Shown piece after piece: positions 14,862 to 21,484 of a stretch of 34,419 bases of DNA. The translations under genes and the position numbers were made by a program. The notes under the pieces were generated by a model. That model saw only the letters and a program-made list of their open reading frames with translations, was not told where the DNA came from and searched no databases. Numbering within the stretch: the stretch's first letter is position 1; the number at the start of each line of letters is the position of its first letter. This DNA is from Bacteroidales bacterium (lineage in GTDB: Bacteria > Bacteroidota > Bacteroidia > Bacteroidales > UBA932): positions 1-34,419 of the forward strand of contig JAKSKC010000004.1 in NCBI GenBank assembly GCA_024401945.1. The letters run 5' to 3'.

Positions 14862-15754
14862 TAGGGAAATACATAGAATATATAAAGAATGTCCGTCGTT
14901 ATTCAACTAGGACACAGTGTATTTATGAGGATATCCTAAATAGATACTTTAAATATTCCGATGCTCTTTCCCCGACTGATATACGCAATTATGAGGTTTA
15001 CCTTATGGACGATTGCGGACTTGATCCGAGGACGGTATGCCTCCATCTCAGCGTACTGAGCGGATACTGCAACTTCCTCATCAAGGAAGGCGTCCTCAGG
15101 AGCAATCCCGTCAAAAGCGTCACCCGCCCCAAACTGAACAAAAGACTTCCGGTGTTCTTCCGCGATGAGCAGATGAGGCGCTTTTTCGATGAACACAGGG
15201 GAGTTATGGAGTACGGGAATTACAATGACGCCCTGAACTATCTCATAGTCTCGATCCTGTATTCCACAGGGATGAGACGCTCGGAACTGATCTCGCTCAA
15301 ACGCGGTTCCTTCGATCCGGCAAGGTCGGTGATAACGGTCAGGGGCAAGGGGGATAAAATGAGACAAATTCCGGTTGTTTCTTCTCTAAGTGAAGAAATT
15401 TCTTTATATTTGCGAAAGGCTGACTCGAAATTCGGGGCTCTCGACCAGGATGCACCGCTGCTTCTTACAGAGAAGGGATGCAGCTTATATCCGGTGTTCG
15501 TGGACAGGGCCGTGAAACTTGAAATGGGCAACCTCGGTGGTGTAACCGGAAGAAAATCGCCGCACGTACTAAGGCACTCGCTTGCAACCGAGCTGCTGGA
15601 TGAGGGGGCCGATCTTAATTCCATCAAGGAAATGCTCGGGCATTCATCCCTTGCCGCCACCCAGGTTTACACCCACAATTCCATCGAGAAGCTGAGATCG
15701 GTTTACAACAACGCCCACCCAAGGGCAAAAAATGGAGAAAAAAATGGACATTAA
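14858..15754 (+). CDS. xerC: XerC/XerD-type tyrosine recombinase
   Basis: 298 residues, the usual length for Xer recombinases. An N-terminal SAM-like core-binding domain spans 1-85 and the catalytic domain follows. The full active site is present: R140 (STGMRRSEL), K164 (GKGDK), H236 and R239 (HVLRHS), H262 (LGHSS) and nucleophile Y271 (QVYTH). Xer proteins resolve chromosome dimers at dif. Its place inside a compact house-keeping operon argues against a mobile-element integrase; XerC versus XerD cannot be decided here. The first ~35 codons and a patch near residues 172-186 are much richer in A/T and use different codons from the neighbouring genes. It overlaps cca by 4 nt and hpf by 11 nt. 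Confidence 0.9.
   Translation: MIGKYIEYIKNVRRYSTRTQCIYEDILNRYFKYSDALSPTDIRNYEVYLMDDCGLDPRTVCLHLSVLSGYCNFLIKEGVLRSNPVKSVTRPKLNKRLPVFFRDEQMRRFFDEHRGVMEYGNYNDALNYLIVSILYSTGMRRSELISLKRGSFDPARSVITVRGKGDKMRQIPVVSSLSEEISLYLRKADSKFGALDQDAPLLLTEKGCSLYPVFVDRAVKLEMGNLGGVTGRKSPHVLRHSLATELLDEGADLNSIKEMLGHSSLAATQVYTHNSIEKLRSVYNNAHPRAKNGEKNGH
15405..15412 (+). promoter_or_regulatory. Possible promoter -7 box inside the recombinase gene
   Basis: TATATTTG matches TAnnTTTG exactly and sits in an AT-rich patch of coding sequence, 331 nt before the hpf ATG. It could drive hpf-holA separately from the long operon. No TTTG -33 box lies at the right distance, so this is tentative. Confidence 0.3.
15734..15737 (+). 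promoter_or_regulatory. Shine-Dalgarno site fixing the hpf start
   Basis: GGAG lies 6 nt before the ATG at 15744. It supports that codon as the start rather than the in-frame ATG at 15732, which itself overlaps this site. Clear SD sites are uncommon in this window. Confidence 0.5.
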
Positions 15755-16034
15755 CATCAAATCCCTCAAGTTCGACGCAGACGAGAAACTTGTGAAATTC
15801 ATCGAGAAGAAGGTTGTAAGAGTCGAAAAATTCTTCGAAGACGCTGTCAATGAGGCGGAGGTTACTCTGGAGAATCTGAAAGAAGGCAAGAAAGCCAAAC
15901 TCCATATTCATATTCCGGGAGAGGATCTCATCATTGACAGAACTGCAGACACATTTGAAAATGCCATAACCGGGTGCGTTGATGCCATGAAGGAGAAAGT
16001 CACACGCGCGAAGGAGAAAATGCAGGGCAAATAA
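15744..16034 (+). CDS. hpf: Short ribosome hibernation-promoting factor (HPF/RaiA family)
   Basis: 96 residues from the chosen start (100 if the ATG at 15732 is used). The sequence shows the family pattern: MDINIKSLKF opening strand, FDADEKLVKFIEKKV helix, HIHIPGEDLIIDR strand pair, then a long helix (FENAITGCVDAMKEKV) and a lysine-rich tail. It lacks the C-terminal dimerisation domain of long HPFs, so it is the short form that binds the 30S decoding region and helps store idle ribosomes. It overlaps the recombinase by 11 nt and is followed after 9 nt by holA. Confidence 0.9.
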   Translation: MDINIKSLKFDADEKLVKFIEKKVVRVEKFFEDAVNEAEVTLENLKEGKKAKLHIHIPGEDLIIDRTADTFENAITGCVDAMKEKVTRAKEKMQGK

Positions 16035-16043
16035 TAAACTGCT

Positions 16044-17090
16044 ATGGCTAAACAGGCTGTGAACACTTCGGCACAGGTCGCCCGGCTGACGGACGAGATC
16101 AGGGCTGGAATATTCAAGCCTGTTTATCTTTTGATGGGCGACGAGCCCTATTATCCGGAACTCCTGTGCCAGGAGATAATCGACCACTGCATAGTGGATG
16201 ATTGGGCCAAGGATTTCAATGAGGCCATATGCTATGGCGCCGACGTGAAGGCGGAGACCATCATAACGATGGCGAGGGAGTTTCCGATGATGACGGACAG
16301 GCGTCTGATCGTCATCAAGGAGGCACAGCTGTGCAAGGACCTTGAGAATGTCGCCGTATATCTTGAAGATCCGCTGGAAAGCACTGTGCTTGTTATCCTC
16401 ATGCACCAGGCTTCGGCTGACAGGAGGCGCGCATTGTACAAGAATGCCTGCAAGGTCGGCGTTGTCCTTGACAGTCCTGCCGTGAGGGATTATGAACTGT
16501 CCCCCTGGATACAGGATTTCTATCGTTCCAAGGGTCTTTCCATCGATCCGCAGGCGGCAGCCCTGCTTGCAGAGTCCACAGGTACGAACCTTACGACAAT
16601 CGCTGTCGAGACGGACAAGCTGGTGAAGAACCTTCCTGAAGGCACGAATTCCGTGACTGTTTCCGATATCGAGAAGAATGTGGGGATAAGCCGTCAGTTC
16701 AGCGTTTTCGAACTGACGAAGGAACTGTCCTTCAGGAATGCATCCAGGGCGCTGAAGATAGCCGCACATCTTGGGGCGTCCGCAAGGTTTGCAATGCCTA
16801 TGGCTGTGAGTGCGCTGTACACTCATTTTTCCAGAATCCTGAAGTATAGCGCGTTGATCTCATCCGGCAAGGCCGTCACCCCTGAATCGAAGGCTGCGGC
16901 GCTTCCGGGGGTCGCTCCATTCTTCTACAGGGAATATGACGTCGCGGTCAGGAACTATCCGCTGCCGTCGCTGATGTCCATAATGTCAATCCTGTGCGAT
17001 TACGACTATATGGGCAAGGGTGGAGATGGATCTTCGGTCAATGATGAGGAACTTATCACTGAACTGGTACTTAAAATTTTGAACATATAA
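16044..17090 (+). CDS. holA: DNA polymerase III subunit delta
   Basis: 348 residues, the usual HolA length. The N-terminus has the delta signature KPVYLLMGDEPYYPELL, followed by a AAA+-like fold without a Walker A motif, LVILMHQASADRRRALYKN in the middle, and the later helical collar region (FELTKELSFRNASRALK). Delta is the clamp-loader subunit that opens the sliding clamp and hands it to DNA. It lies 9 nt after hpf, and its TAA overlaps the ABC ATPase start (TAATG), so it is part of the same operon. Confidence 0.93.
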   Translation: MAKQAVNTSAQVARLTDEIRAGIFKPVYLLMGDEPYYPELLCQEIIDHCIVDDWAKDFNEAICYGADVKAETIITMAREFPMMTDRRLIVIKEAQLCKDLENVAVYLEDPLESTVLVILMHQASADRRRALYKNACKVGVVLDSPAVRDYELSPWIQDFYRSKGLSIDPQAAALLAESTGTNLTTIAVETDKLVKNLPEGTNSVTVSDIEKNVGISRQFSVFELTKELSFRNASRALKIAAHLGASARFAMPMAVSALYTHFSRILKYSALISSGKAVTPESKAAALPGVAPFFYREYDVAVRNYPLPSLMSIMSILCDYDYMGKGGDGSSVNDEELITELVLKILNI

Positions 17091-17953
17091 TGGGTATTAT
17101 TACATGCAACGGGGTCTGCAAGAATTTCGGCCCCAAGATTGCCCTGGACAACGTGAGTCTGGATATCCCGCAGGGAAAGATCTACGGTCTCCTCGGCCCT
17201 AACGGCGCAGGAAAGACGACGCTCATCAGGATAATCAACCGTATCACCATCCCCAATTCCGGGGAGGTGCTTTTCAACGGAAAGCCAATTTCACAGCGCG
17301 ATGTGGAGAAGATAGGCTATATGCCCGAGGAGCGCGGCCTCTACAGGAAGATGAAGGTTGGCGACCAGGCCATGTATCTCGCGCAGCTCAAGGGAATGAG
17401 CTCGTCGCAGGCTTTAAGCGAACTGAAGATGTGGTTCGTCCGTTTCGGCATCCAGGACTGGTGGAACAAGAAGGTGGAGGAACTTTCCAAGGGTATGGCC
17501 CAGAAAGTCCAGTTCATCACCACGATCGTCCACAAACCTTCCCTTCTCATATTGGATGAGCCGTTCTCCGGATTCGATCCCGTGAACGTGGAGCTTATCA
17601 GGAAGGAGATCCTCGCGCTCAAGGAAAACGGGGCGACGATCATATTGTCGACACACAATATGGAGTCCGTGGAGGAGATGTGCGATGAGATAGCTCTCAT
17701 CAACAAAAGCAAGCTCATCATTTCCGGCCCGGTCAACGATATCCGCAGACAGTACGGTAACAATAATGTTGAAGTGGTTTATACTGATGCAAATGGAGAA
17801 CACAGGGAAATCCTTCCTCAGGAAACCGGCGGCAAGGATACCCTCCGTACTCTTCTTGCTGACGCTGATGTCAGGGTCCTTTCCTACAGGGAACTGATGC
17901 CGCGTATGAACGATATTTTCATCAAACTTGTAACAGGGGAGGACAGAATATGA
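17090..17953 (+). CDS. ABC transporter ATP-binding protein (NatA/CcmA-like)
   Basis: 287 residues. Walker A GPNGAGKTT is at about residues 37-45, then a Q-loop region, the signature LSKGMAQKV, Walker B LLILDEPFSG, and the H-loop STHNM. A ~70-residue C-terminal extension follows (NNVEVVYTDANGEHRE onward), as in NatA-type exporters. It should energise the ABC-2 permease encoded immediately downstream (4-nt overlap). In this family the pairs export Na+, drugs or lipids; no substrate can be assigned. Because the partner permease is disrupted, the exporter may be non-functional in this genome. Confidence 0.92.
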   Translation: MGIITCNGVCKNFGPKIALDNVSLDIPQGKIYGLLGPNGAGKTTLIRIINRITIPNSGEVLFNGKPISQRDVEKIGYMPEERGLYRKMKVGDQAMYLAQLKGMSSSQALSELKMWFVRFGIQDWWNKKVEELSKGMAQKVQFITTIVHKPSLLILDEPFSGFDPVNVELIRKEILALKENGATIILSTHNMESVEEMCDEIALINKSKLIISGPVNDIRRQYGNNNVEVVYTDANGEHREILPQETGGKDTLRTLLADADVRVLSYRELMPRMNDIFIKLVTGEDRI

Positions 17954-18591
17954 ATTTCAGGAACATTTCGGTAATCATCCGCAGGGAATACCTGAACAAG
18001 GTAAAGAAAAAGAGTTTCCTTATAACCACCTTCGTGGTTCCTATACTGATGGCGGCACTCGTTGTCGTCCCTATCGTCATTGCTATGACAAGCAAGGAGA
18101 AGGTGAAACGTATCGCCGTCATCGATGAATCCGGCATAGTGATGCCGGTCCTGGACGACTCCGACATCATTAACTATGAGGAGAGTCCGGTATTCACCCT
18201 GGATTCATTGAAGAACAATCTGTCAGAATGCGGGTTCGATGCCGTCCTTCACATATCAGCCATCACAGAGGACAAGTCGGTGACTGCCGACATCACTTCC
18301 CAGAAGCCGATGGGAGTAATGATCGCCGAGCAGATAGGCAGGCGCATCGAAGACGCCGTGGAGGACTACAGGGTGGCGTCATACAACATCGAAGGTCTTG
18401 CCGATATCATCAACGAGATAAAACCCGATGTCGAACTCAAGGCCTACACGATTGATGAGAAAGGCGAAGAGAAGGAATCCAAGACCGAGGTTTATGCCTT
18501 TCTGTCCATGTTCCTCGGCATATTCCTCTTCCTCTTCATAACCCTTTTCGGAGGTATGGTGATGCTACCGAACTCATGTTCGGCAAGATAA
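17950..18591 (+). CDS. ABC-2 permease (NatB-like), N-terminal fragment of a disrupted gene
   Basis: 213 residues. The N-terminal membrane segment (FLITTFVVPILMAALVVVPI) and the large extracytoplasmic domain of NatB-type permeases are intact. The second membrane segment (FLSMFLGIFLFLFITLFGGMVM) is followed by out-of-frame residues LPNSCSAR and a stop. In intact relatives, GGMVM is followed by about 20 residues including an EEKTNR-like motif, then a segment like SSVKP-ELMFGKIIG. Here that stretch is missing and the TELMFGKIIG part appears in another frame from 18567. So an internal deletion of roughly 60 nt, not a multiple of 3, has split the gene. An assembly error is the main alternative. Confidence 0.8.
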   Translation: MNFRNISVIIRREYLNKVKKKSFLITTFVVPILMAALVVVPIVIAMTSKEKVKRIAVIDESGIVMPVLDDSDIINYEESPVFTLDSLKNNLSECGFDAVLHISAITEDKSVTADITSQKPMGVMIAEQIGRRIEDAVEDYRVASYNIEGLADIINEIKPDVELKAYTIDEKGEEKESKTEVYAFLSMFLGIFLFLFITLFGGMVMLPNSCSAR

Positions 18592-19244
18592 TCGGTATCG
18601 CCCTTGTCGCAATCACCCAGTTCCTTCTGTGGATTGTCCTTACAATAGCCATTATCACAGCGGCCGGAAACCTGGTAGGACAGGACATCCTGTCTTCCAC
18701 CGACCCTGCCGCCATAGCCCAGACAATGGGTGCTGATGCCGCTCAGATCTCGGATGTGGCCGGCGCCACCGGTATTGCTGAAGGCGGGGAGATTGCTGGA
18801 ATACTTTCCACGGTCAGGAACCTTCCTCTCGGGGAGATCCTTGTCGCATTCCTGATTTTCTTCATCTTCGGATATCTGCTGTATGCCTCAATGTTTGCAG
18901 CTATCGGCTCGGCCGTAGAGAACGAGGGGGATACGCAACAGCTTCAGATGCCGCTGACGATTCCTCTCCTCATCGGATACATAATCGCCCTGTATGCCTT
19001 CAAGGCTCCTGACAGCCCGCTGGCATTCTGGGGATCCATAATTCCTTTCACCTCTCCTATCGTGATGATTGCAAGGATTCCTTTCGGAGTGCCGTTCTGG
19101 GAACTTGCGCTGTCCATCGCGCTCCTTGTGCTCACCTTCGTGGTATTCGCCTGGCTTTCTGCCAAGATATACAAGGTCGGCATCCTTATGTTCGGAAAGA
19201 AATCAACCTGGAAGGATCTTTGGAAATGGTTAAAGCAAAACTGA
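18576..19244 (+). CDS. ABC-2 permease (NatB-like), C-terminal fragment of a disrupted gene
   Basis: 222 residues from the ATG at 18576; homologous sequence begins three codons earlier (TEL). It holds the remaining four or so membrane segments (ALVAITQFLLWIVLTIAIITAAG, ILVAFLIFFIFGYLLYASMFAAIGSAV, TIPLLIGYIIALYAF, LALSIALLVLTFVVFAWLSA) and ends normally. NatB-like permeases are single polypeptides of about 430-450 residues, so this is the second half of the gene starting at 17950. Because the ATG lies 16 nt before the first fragment's stop, translational coupling could still make both halves, but the missing conserved cytoplasmic linker makes a working permease unlikely. Confidence 0.8.
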   Translation: MFGKIIGIALVAITQFLLWIVLTIAIITAAGNLVGQDILSSTDPAAIAQTMGADAAQISDVAGATGIAEGGEIAGILSTVRNLPLGEILVAFLIFFIFGYLLYASMFAAIGSAVENEGDTQQLQMPLTIPLLIGYIIALYAFKAPDSPLAFWGSIIPFTSPIVMIARIPFGVPFWELALSIALLVLTFVVFAWLSAKIYKVGILMFGKKSTWKDLWKWLKQN

Positions 19245-20071
19245 TACTGTTATCCGCGGCGCTTCTTTCCTTGAACGCCTGCTGCAACCGCCCCGCGATG
19301 GAGTGGGAGCGGCTGGTGATGGACGCTCACCGCACCGGTGTGACTGCGGCCACCGCCAATAATGTGGAAGCCGCCCTGGGCAGTGTTGCCGATGGAGTAT
19401 ATTACGCTCCTGACGGAAAGGAATTCAAGGGCAGCGCCACTGTCCTTACCGCCGATGTCCTCATCAGCGCGCAGCAGGTAATGGCTCCTCTCAGGGAGGT
19501 GGTCGGATTCACCTGCGAAGAAATGAGCAGCCATTTCCCGGAGAGCACGCTCTCCAACTGGGCCGTGGACCTGATCGCATCCTCCGTTGCGGCGCTGTCC
19601 GGCAGGCGGATCGATGTCGGGATTCTGAATTTCGGAGGGATACGCGTTGATTTCCCGAAGGGGGAAATCCTTCTTGACGAGGTCCGTTCGATGTTCCCTT
19701 TCAAGAATCATCTGGCCTATGTCGAACTTGAAGGCAAGGATCTCCTCTATCTTATTGATAAGATGGTTTCGGAGAACAATTTGCAGGCCCTCTCGGGCGT
19801 GAGGATGACGGTGACTGACGGTGTGATCGACTCCCTGCTTGTCCAGGGCGCTGAGATCGATCCGAAGGCTCTGTACGGGATTGCTACCATCGATTTCCTC
19901 CTTGACGGAGGAGACAACCTGAAAGTCGCCAGAAATGCCAGGGATCTCAAGATCTTCAAGGAGATTATAATTGACGTTGTGGAGCCTTATGTCAGGAAGT
20001 GTTACGCGGAGGGCATACCTGTCTCCTATCATACTGACGGAAGAGTTGTAATCAAAAATAGCGCGGAATGA
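19226..20071 (+). CDS. 5'-nucleotidase C-terminal domain lipoprotein
   Basis: 281 residues. The signal sequence LILLSAALLSLNAC ends in a lipobox-like site, so a lipid-anchored extracytoplasmic protein is predicted. The mature part matches the substrate-binding C-terminal domain of UshA-type 5'-nucleotidases: SNWAVDLIASS, GILNFGGIRVDFPKGEI, the MFPFKNHLAYVELEGKDL segment and YGIATIDFLLDGGD. The catalytic metal domain is absent and is encoded by the next gene, which overlaps by 4 nt. The ATG at 19226 begins the signal peptide; it lies 19 nt inside the permease fragment. Together the pair would hydrolyse extracellular nucleotides to nucleosides and phosphate. Confidence 0.88.
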   Translation: MVKAKLILLSAALLSLNACCNRPAMEWERLVMDAHRTGVTAATANNVEAALGSVADGVYYAPDGKEFKGSATVLTADVLISAQQVMAPLREVVGFTCEEMSSHFPESTLSNWAVDLIASSVAALSGRRIDVGILNFGGIRVDFPKGEILLDEVRSMFPFKNHLAYVELEGKDLLYLIDKMVSENNLQALSGVRMTVTDGVIDSLLVQGAEIDPKALYGIATIDFLLDGGDNLKVARNARDLKIFKEIIIDVVEPYVRKCYAEGIPVSYHTDGRVVIKNSAE

Positions 20072-20880
20072 AGAAGTATATTTTGATTCTTGCCGCTGCC
20101 CTTGCGGCGGTGTCCTGCTGCAGGCGACCTGAACTTGTAATCATCCATACCAACGATACGCACAGCCATCTTGAACCTCTGCGCGCCGGAGAACTTGCCG
20201 GACACGGAGGGGTGATAGAACGTGCCGCGGCCATCGATTCCATAAGGAATGCGGAAGGGGAGGACAGGGTGCTGCTCCTGCACGCCGGTGACTTCGGCCA
20301 GGGTACTTCCTATTTCACCGAAATGGGCGGCAGGATTGAGATGGACATCATAAATGCGATGCATTACGATGTCATCTGCCTTGGCAACCACGAATTCGAC
20401 AATGATATAGAAGCCCTTACCGAACGCATCAAGATGCTGAAGGACACCAAGGTGGTATGCGCGAACCTGGACCTCAGCCCGTTCGAGTTGGGAAAATATG
20501 TGCAGCCTTATGCAATAGTTCACAAGAACGGTCTCAAGATCGGGATCATCGGTCTCGACACCGACCTTTCCACCAATGTGACGAGAACCGTCTCAAGCCG
20601 CATCCCGCAGCTTGACAGGGTGGAGGTGACGGAGAAATGGACTTCATATCTGAGGAATGAGGAGAAATGCGACAAGGTGATACTGCTGACCCACATAGGT
20701 TATAGCGAAGACCAGAAACTCGTGCCGCAGACCCACGGTGTCGACCTTCTGGTGGGCGGGCACAGCCATACTTTCGTGGAGGACATCCTTTACGTGAAGG
20801 ATGCTGACGGGAAGGATGTGCCGATAATAACCGACGGCTGCTGGGGAATGGATCTCGGCGTTTTGAAAATGTACAGATAA
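20068..20880 (+). CDS. 5'-nucleotidase catalytic (metallophosphoesterase) domain lipoprotein
   Basis: 270 residues. The signal peptide ends AVSC (C17), so it is a lipoprotein. All metallophosphoesterase motifs are visible: NDTHSH (D30, H32), GDFGQG (D75), GNHEFD (N107/H108), LTHIGY and GGHSHT. This is the N-terminal catalytic half of UshA-type 5'-nucleotidases. The protein stops where the C-terminal domain would start, and that domain is the previous gene. Start overlaps the previous stop (ATGA) and its stop overlaps the nitroreductase start (TAATG). The pair is expected to assemble at the cell surface or in the periplasm. Confidence 0.92.
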   Translation: MKKYILILAAALAAVSCCRRPELVIIHTNDTHSHLEPLRAGELAGHGGVIERAAAIDSIRNAEGEDRVLLLHAGDFGQGTSYFTEMGGRIEMDIINAMHYDVICLGNHEFDNDIEALTERIKMLKDTKVVCANLDLSPFELGKYVQPYAIVHKNGLKIGIIGLDTDLSTNVTRTVSSRIPQLDRVEVTEKWTSYLRNEEKCDKVILLTHIGYSEDQKLVPQTHGVDLLVGGHSHTFVEDILYVKDADGKDVPIITDGCWGMDLGVLKMYR

Positions 20881-21476
20881 TGGCTGACAACTATCTGGAA
20901 AAGAAGATGGAGGAGTACCGCTCCTGCGCTTCAAGACCCGCAAGACGCGCCCCCGGGATGGATTCCCTGCTTGTAAGGAACAGGAGCATCCGTGAATATG
21001 ACGGAAACTATTCCGTCCACGAACTCCAGCTCAAGGCCATAGTGTCAGCCGGCAACACGATAGCATCTTCAAGGAACCACCGGGTCCTCAGATACCGTCT
21101 CGTGACGGAGGACCAGGCCCATCTTGTACTTCCTCATATAAGCGCCGGCGCAAATCCTCCGAAGGCTTTCATCGTAGTCTGCACTACCGATACGCAGGCG
21201 TCACATCTGGAATTCGATGAAGGGATCGCTGCCCAGTCCATGCTGCTCAAGGCTGTCGAGCTGGGCCTGAACGGTCTGATCATCAAGAGTTTCTCACCGG
21301 ATGGCCTGAAGAGTTCGCTTGGGCTTTCATATGAGCCGACTACTGTGCTGGCAATAGGGAAGAGCATTGAAAAAGTCGAACTCCGCACCGTGGCGTCGGA
21401 TTCTTCATTGAAATCCTGCACGGAGGGCGGAGTCCGCTTCGTTCCAAAACTGTCACTTGACGACCTTATCGTCTGA
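20880..21476 (+). CDS. Nitroreductase-family flavoprotein
   Basis: 198 residues, cytoplasmic. It has the family opening LLVRNRSIREYDGN with the Arg-Ser-Ile/Val-Arg FMN phosphate-binding pattern, ASSRNHRVLRYRLV, and the FDEGIAAQSMLLKAVELGL helix that forms the dimer/FMN interface. Members reduce nitro groups, quinones or flavin-like substrates with NAD(P)H; the true substrate is unknown. It is the last gene of the long plus-strand run (TAATG overlap with the 5'-nucleotidase) and converges on clpB with 8 nt between stops. Confidence 0.85.
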   Translation: MADNYLEKKMEEYRSCASRPARRAPGMDSLLVRNRSIREYDGNYSVHELQLKAIVSAGNTIASSRNHRVLRYRLVTEDQAHLVLPHISAGANPPKAFIVVCTTDTQASHLEFDEGIAAQSMLLKAVELGLNGLIIKSFSPDGLKSSLGLSYEPTTVLAIGKSIEKVELRTVASDSSLKSCTEGGVRFVPKLSLDDLIV

Positions 21477-21484
21477 ATCCGGTT

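Noticed and set aside
14058..14906. 282-codon open frame on the minus strand
   Set aside because: It lies antisense to cca, whose motifs are complete.
14858..15754. Tyrosine recombinase as the integrase of a mobile element
   Set aside because: It overlaps cca and hpf within a compact operon. No attachment-site repeats, phage genes or excisionase are present, and the length and motifs fit Xer.
15624..16826. 400-codon open frame on the minus strand
   Set aside because: It runs antisense through the recombinase end, hpf and holA, all of which have strong family motifs. Its translation has no recognisable domain and is a by-product of GC-rich codon use.
18541..18600. Programmed ribosomal frameshift in the ABC permease
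   Set aside because: There is no slippery heptamer, and a frameshift alone would not restore the ~20 missing conserved residues. A deletion explains both.
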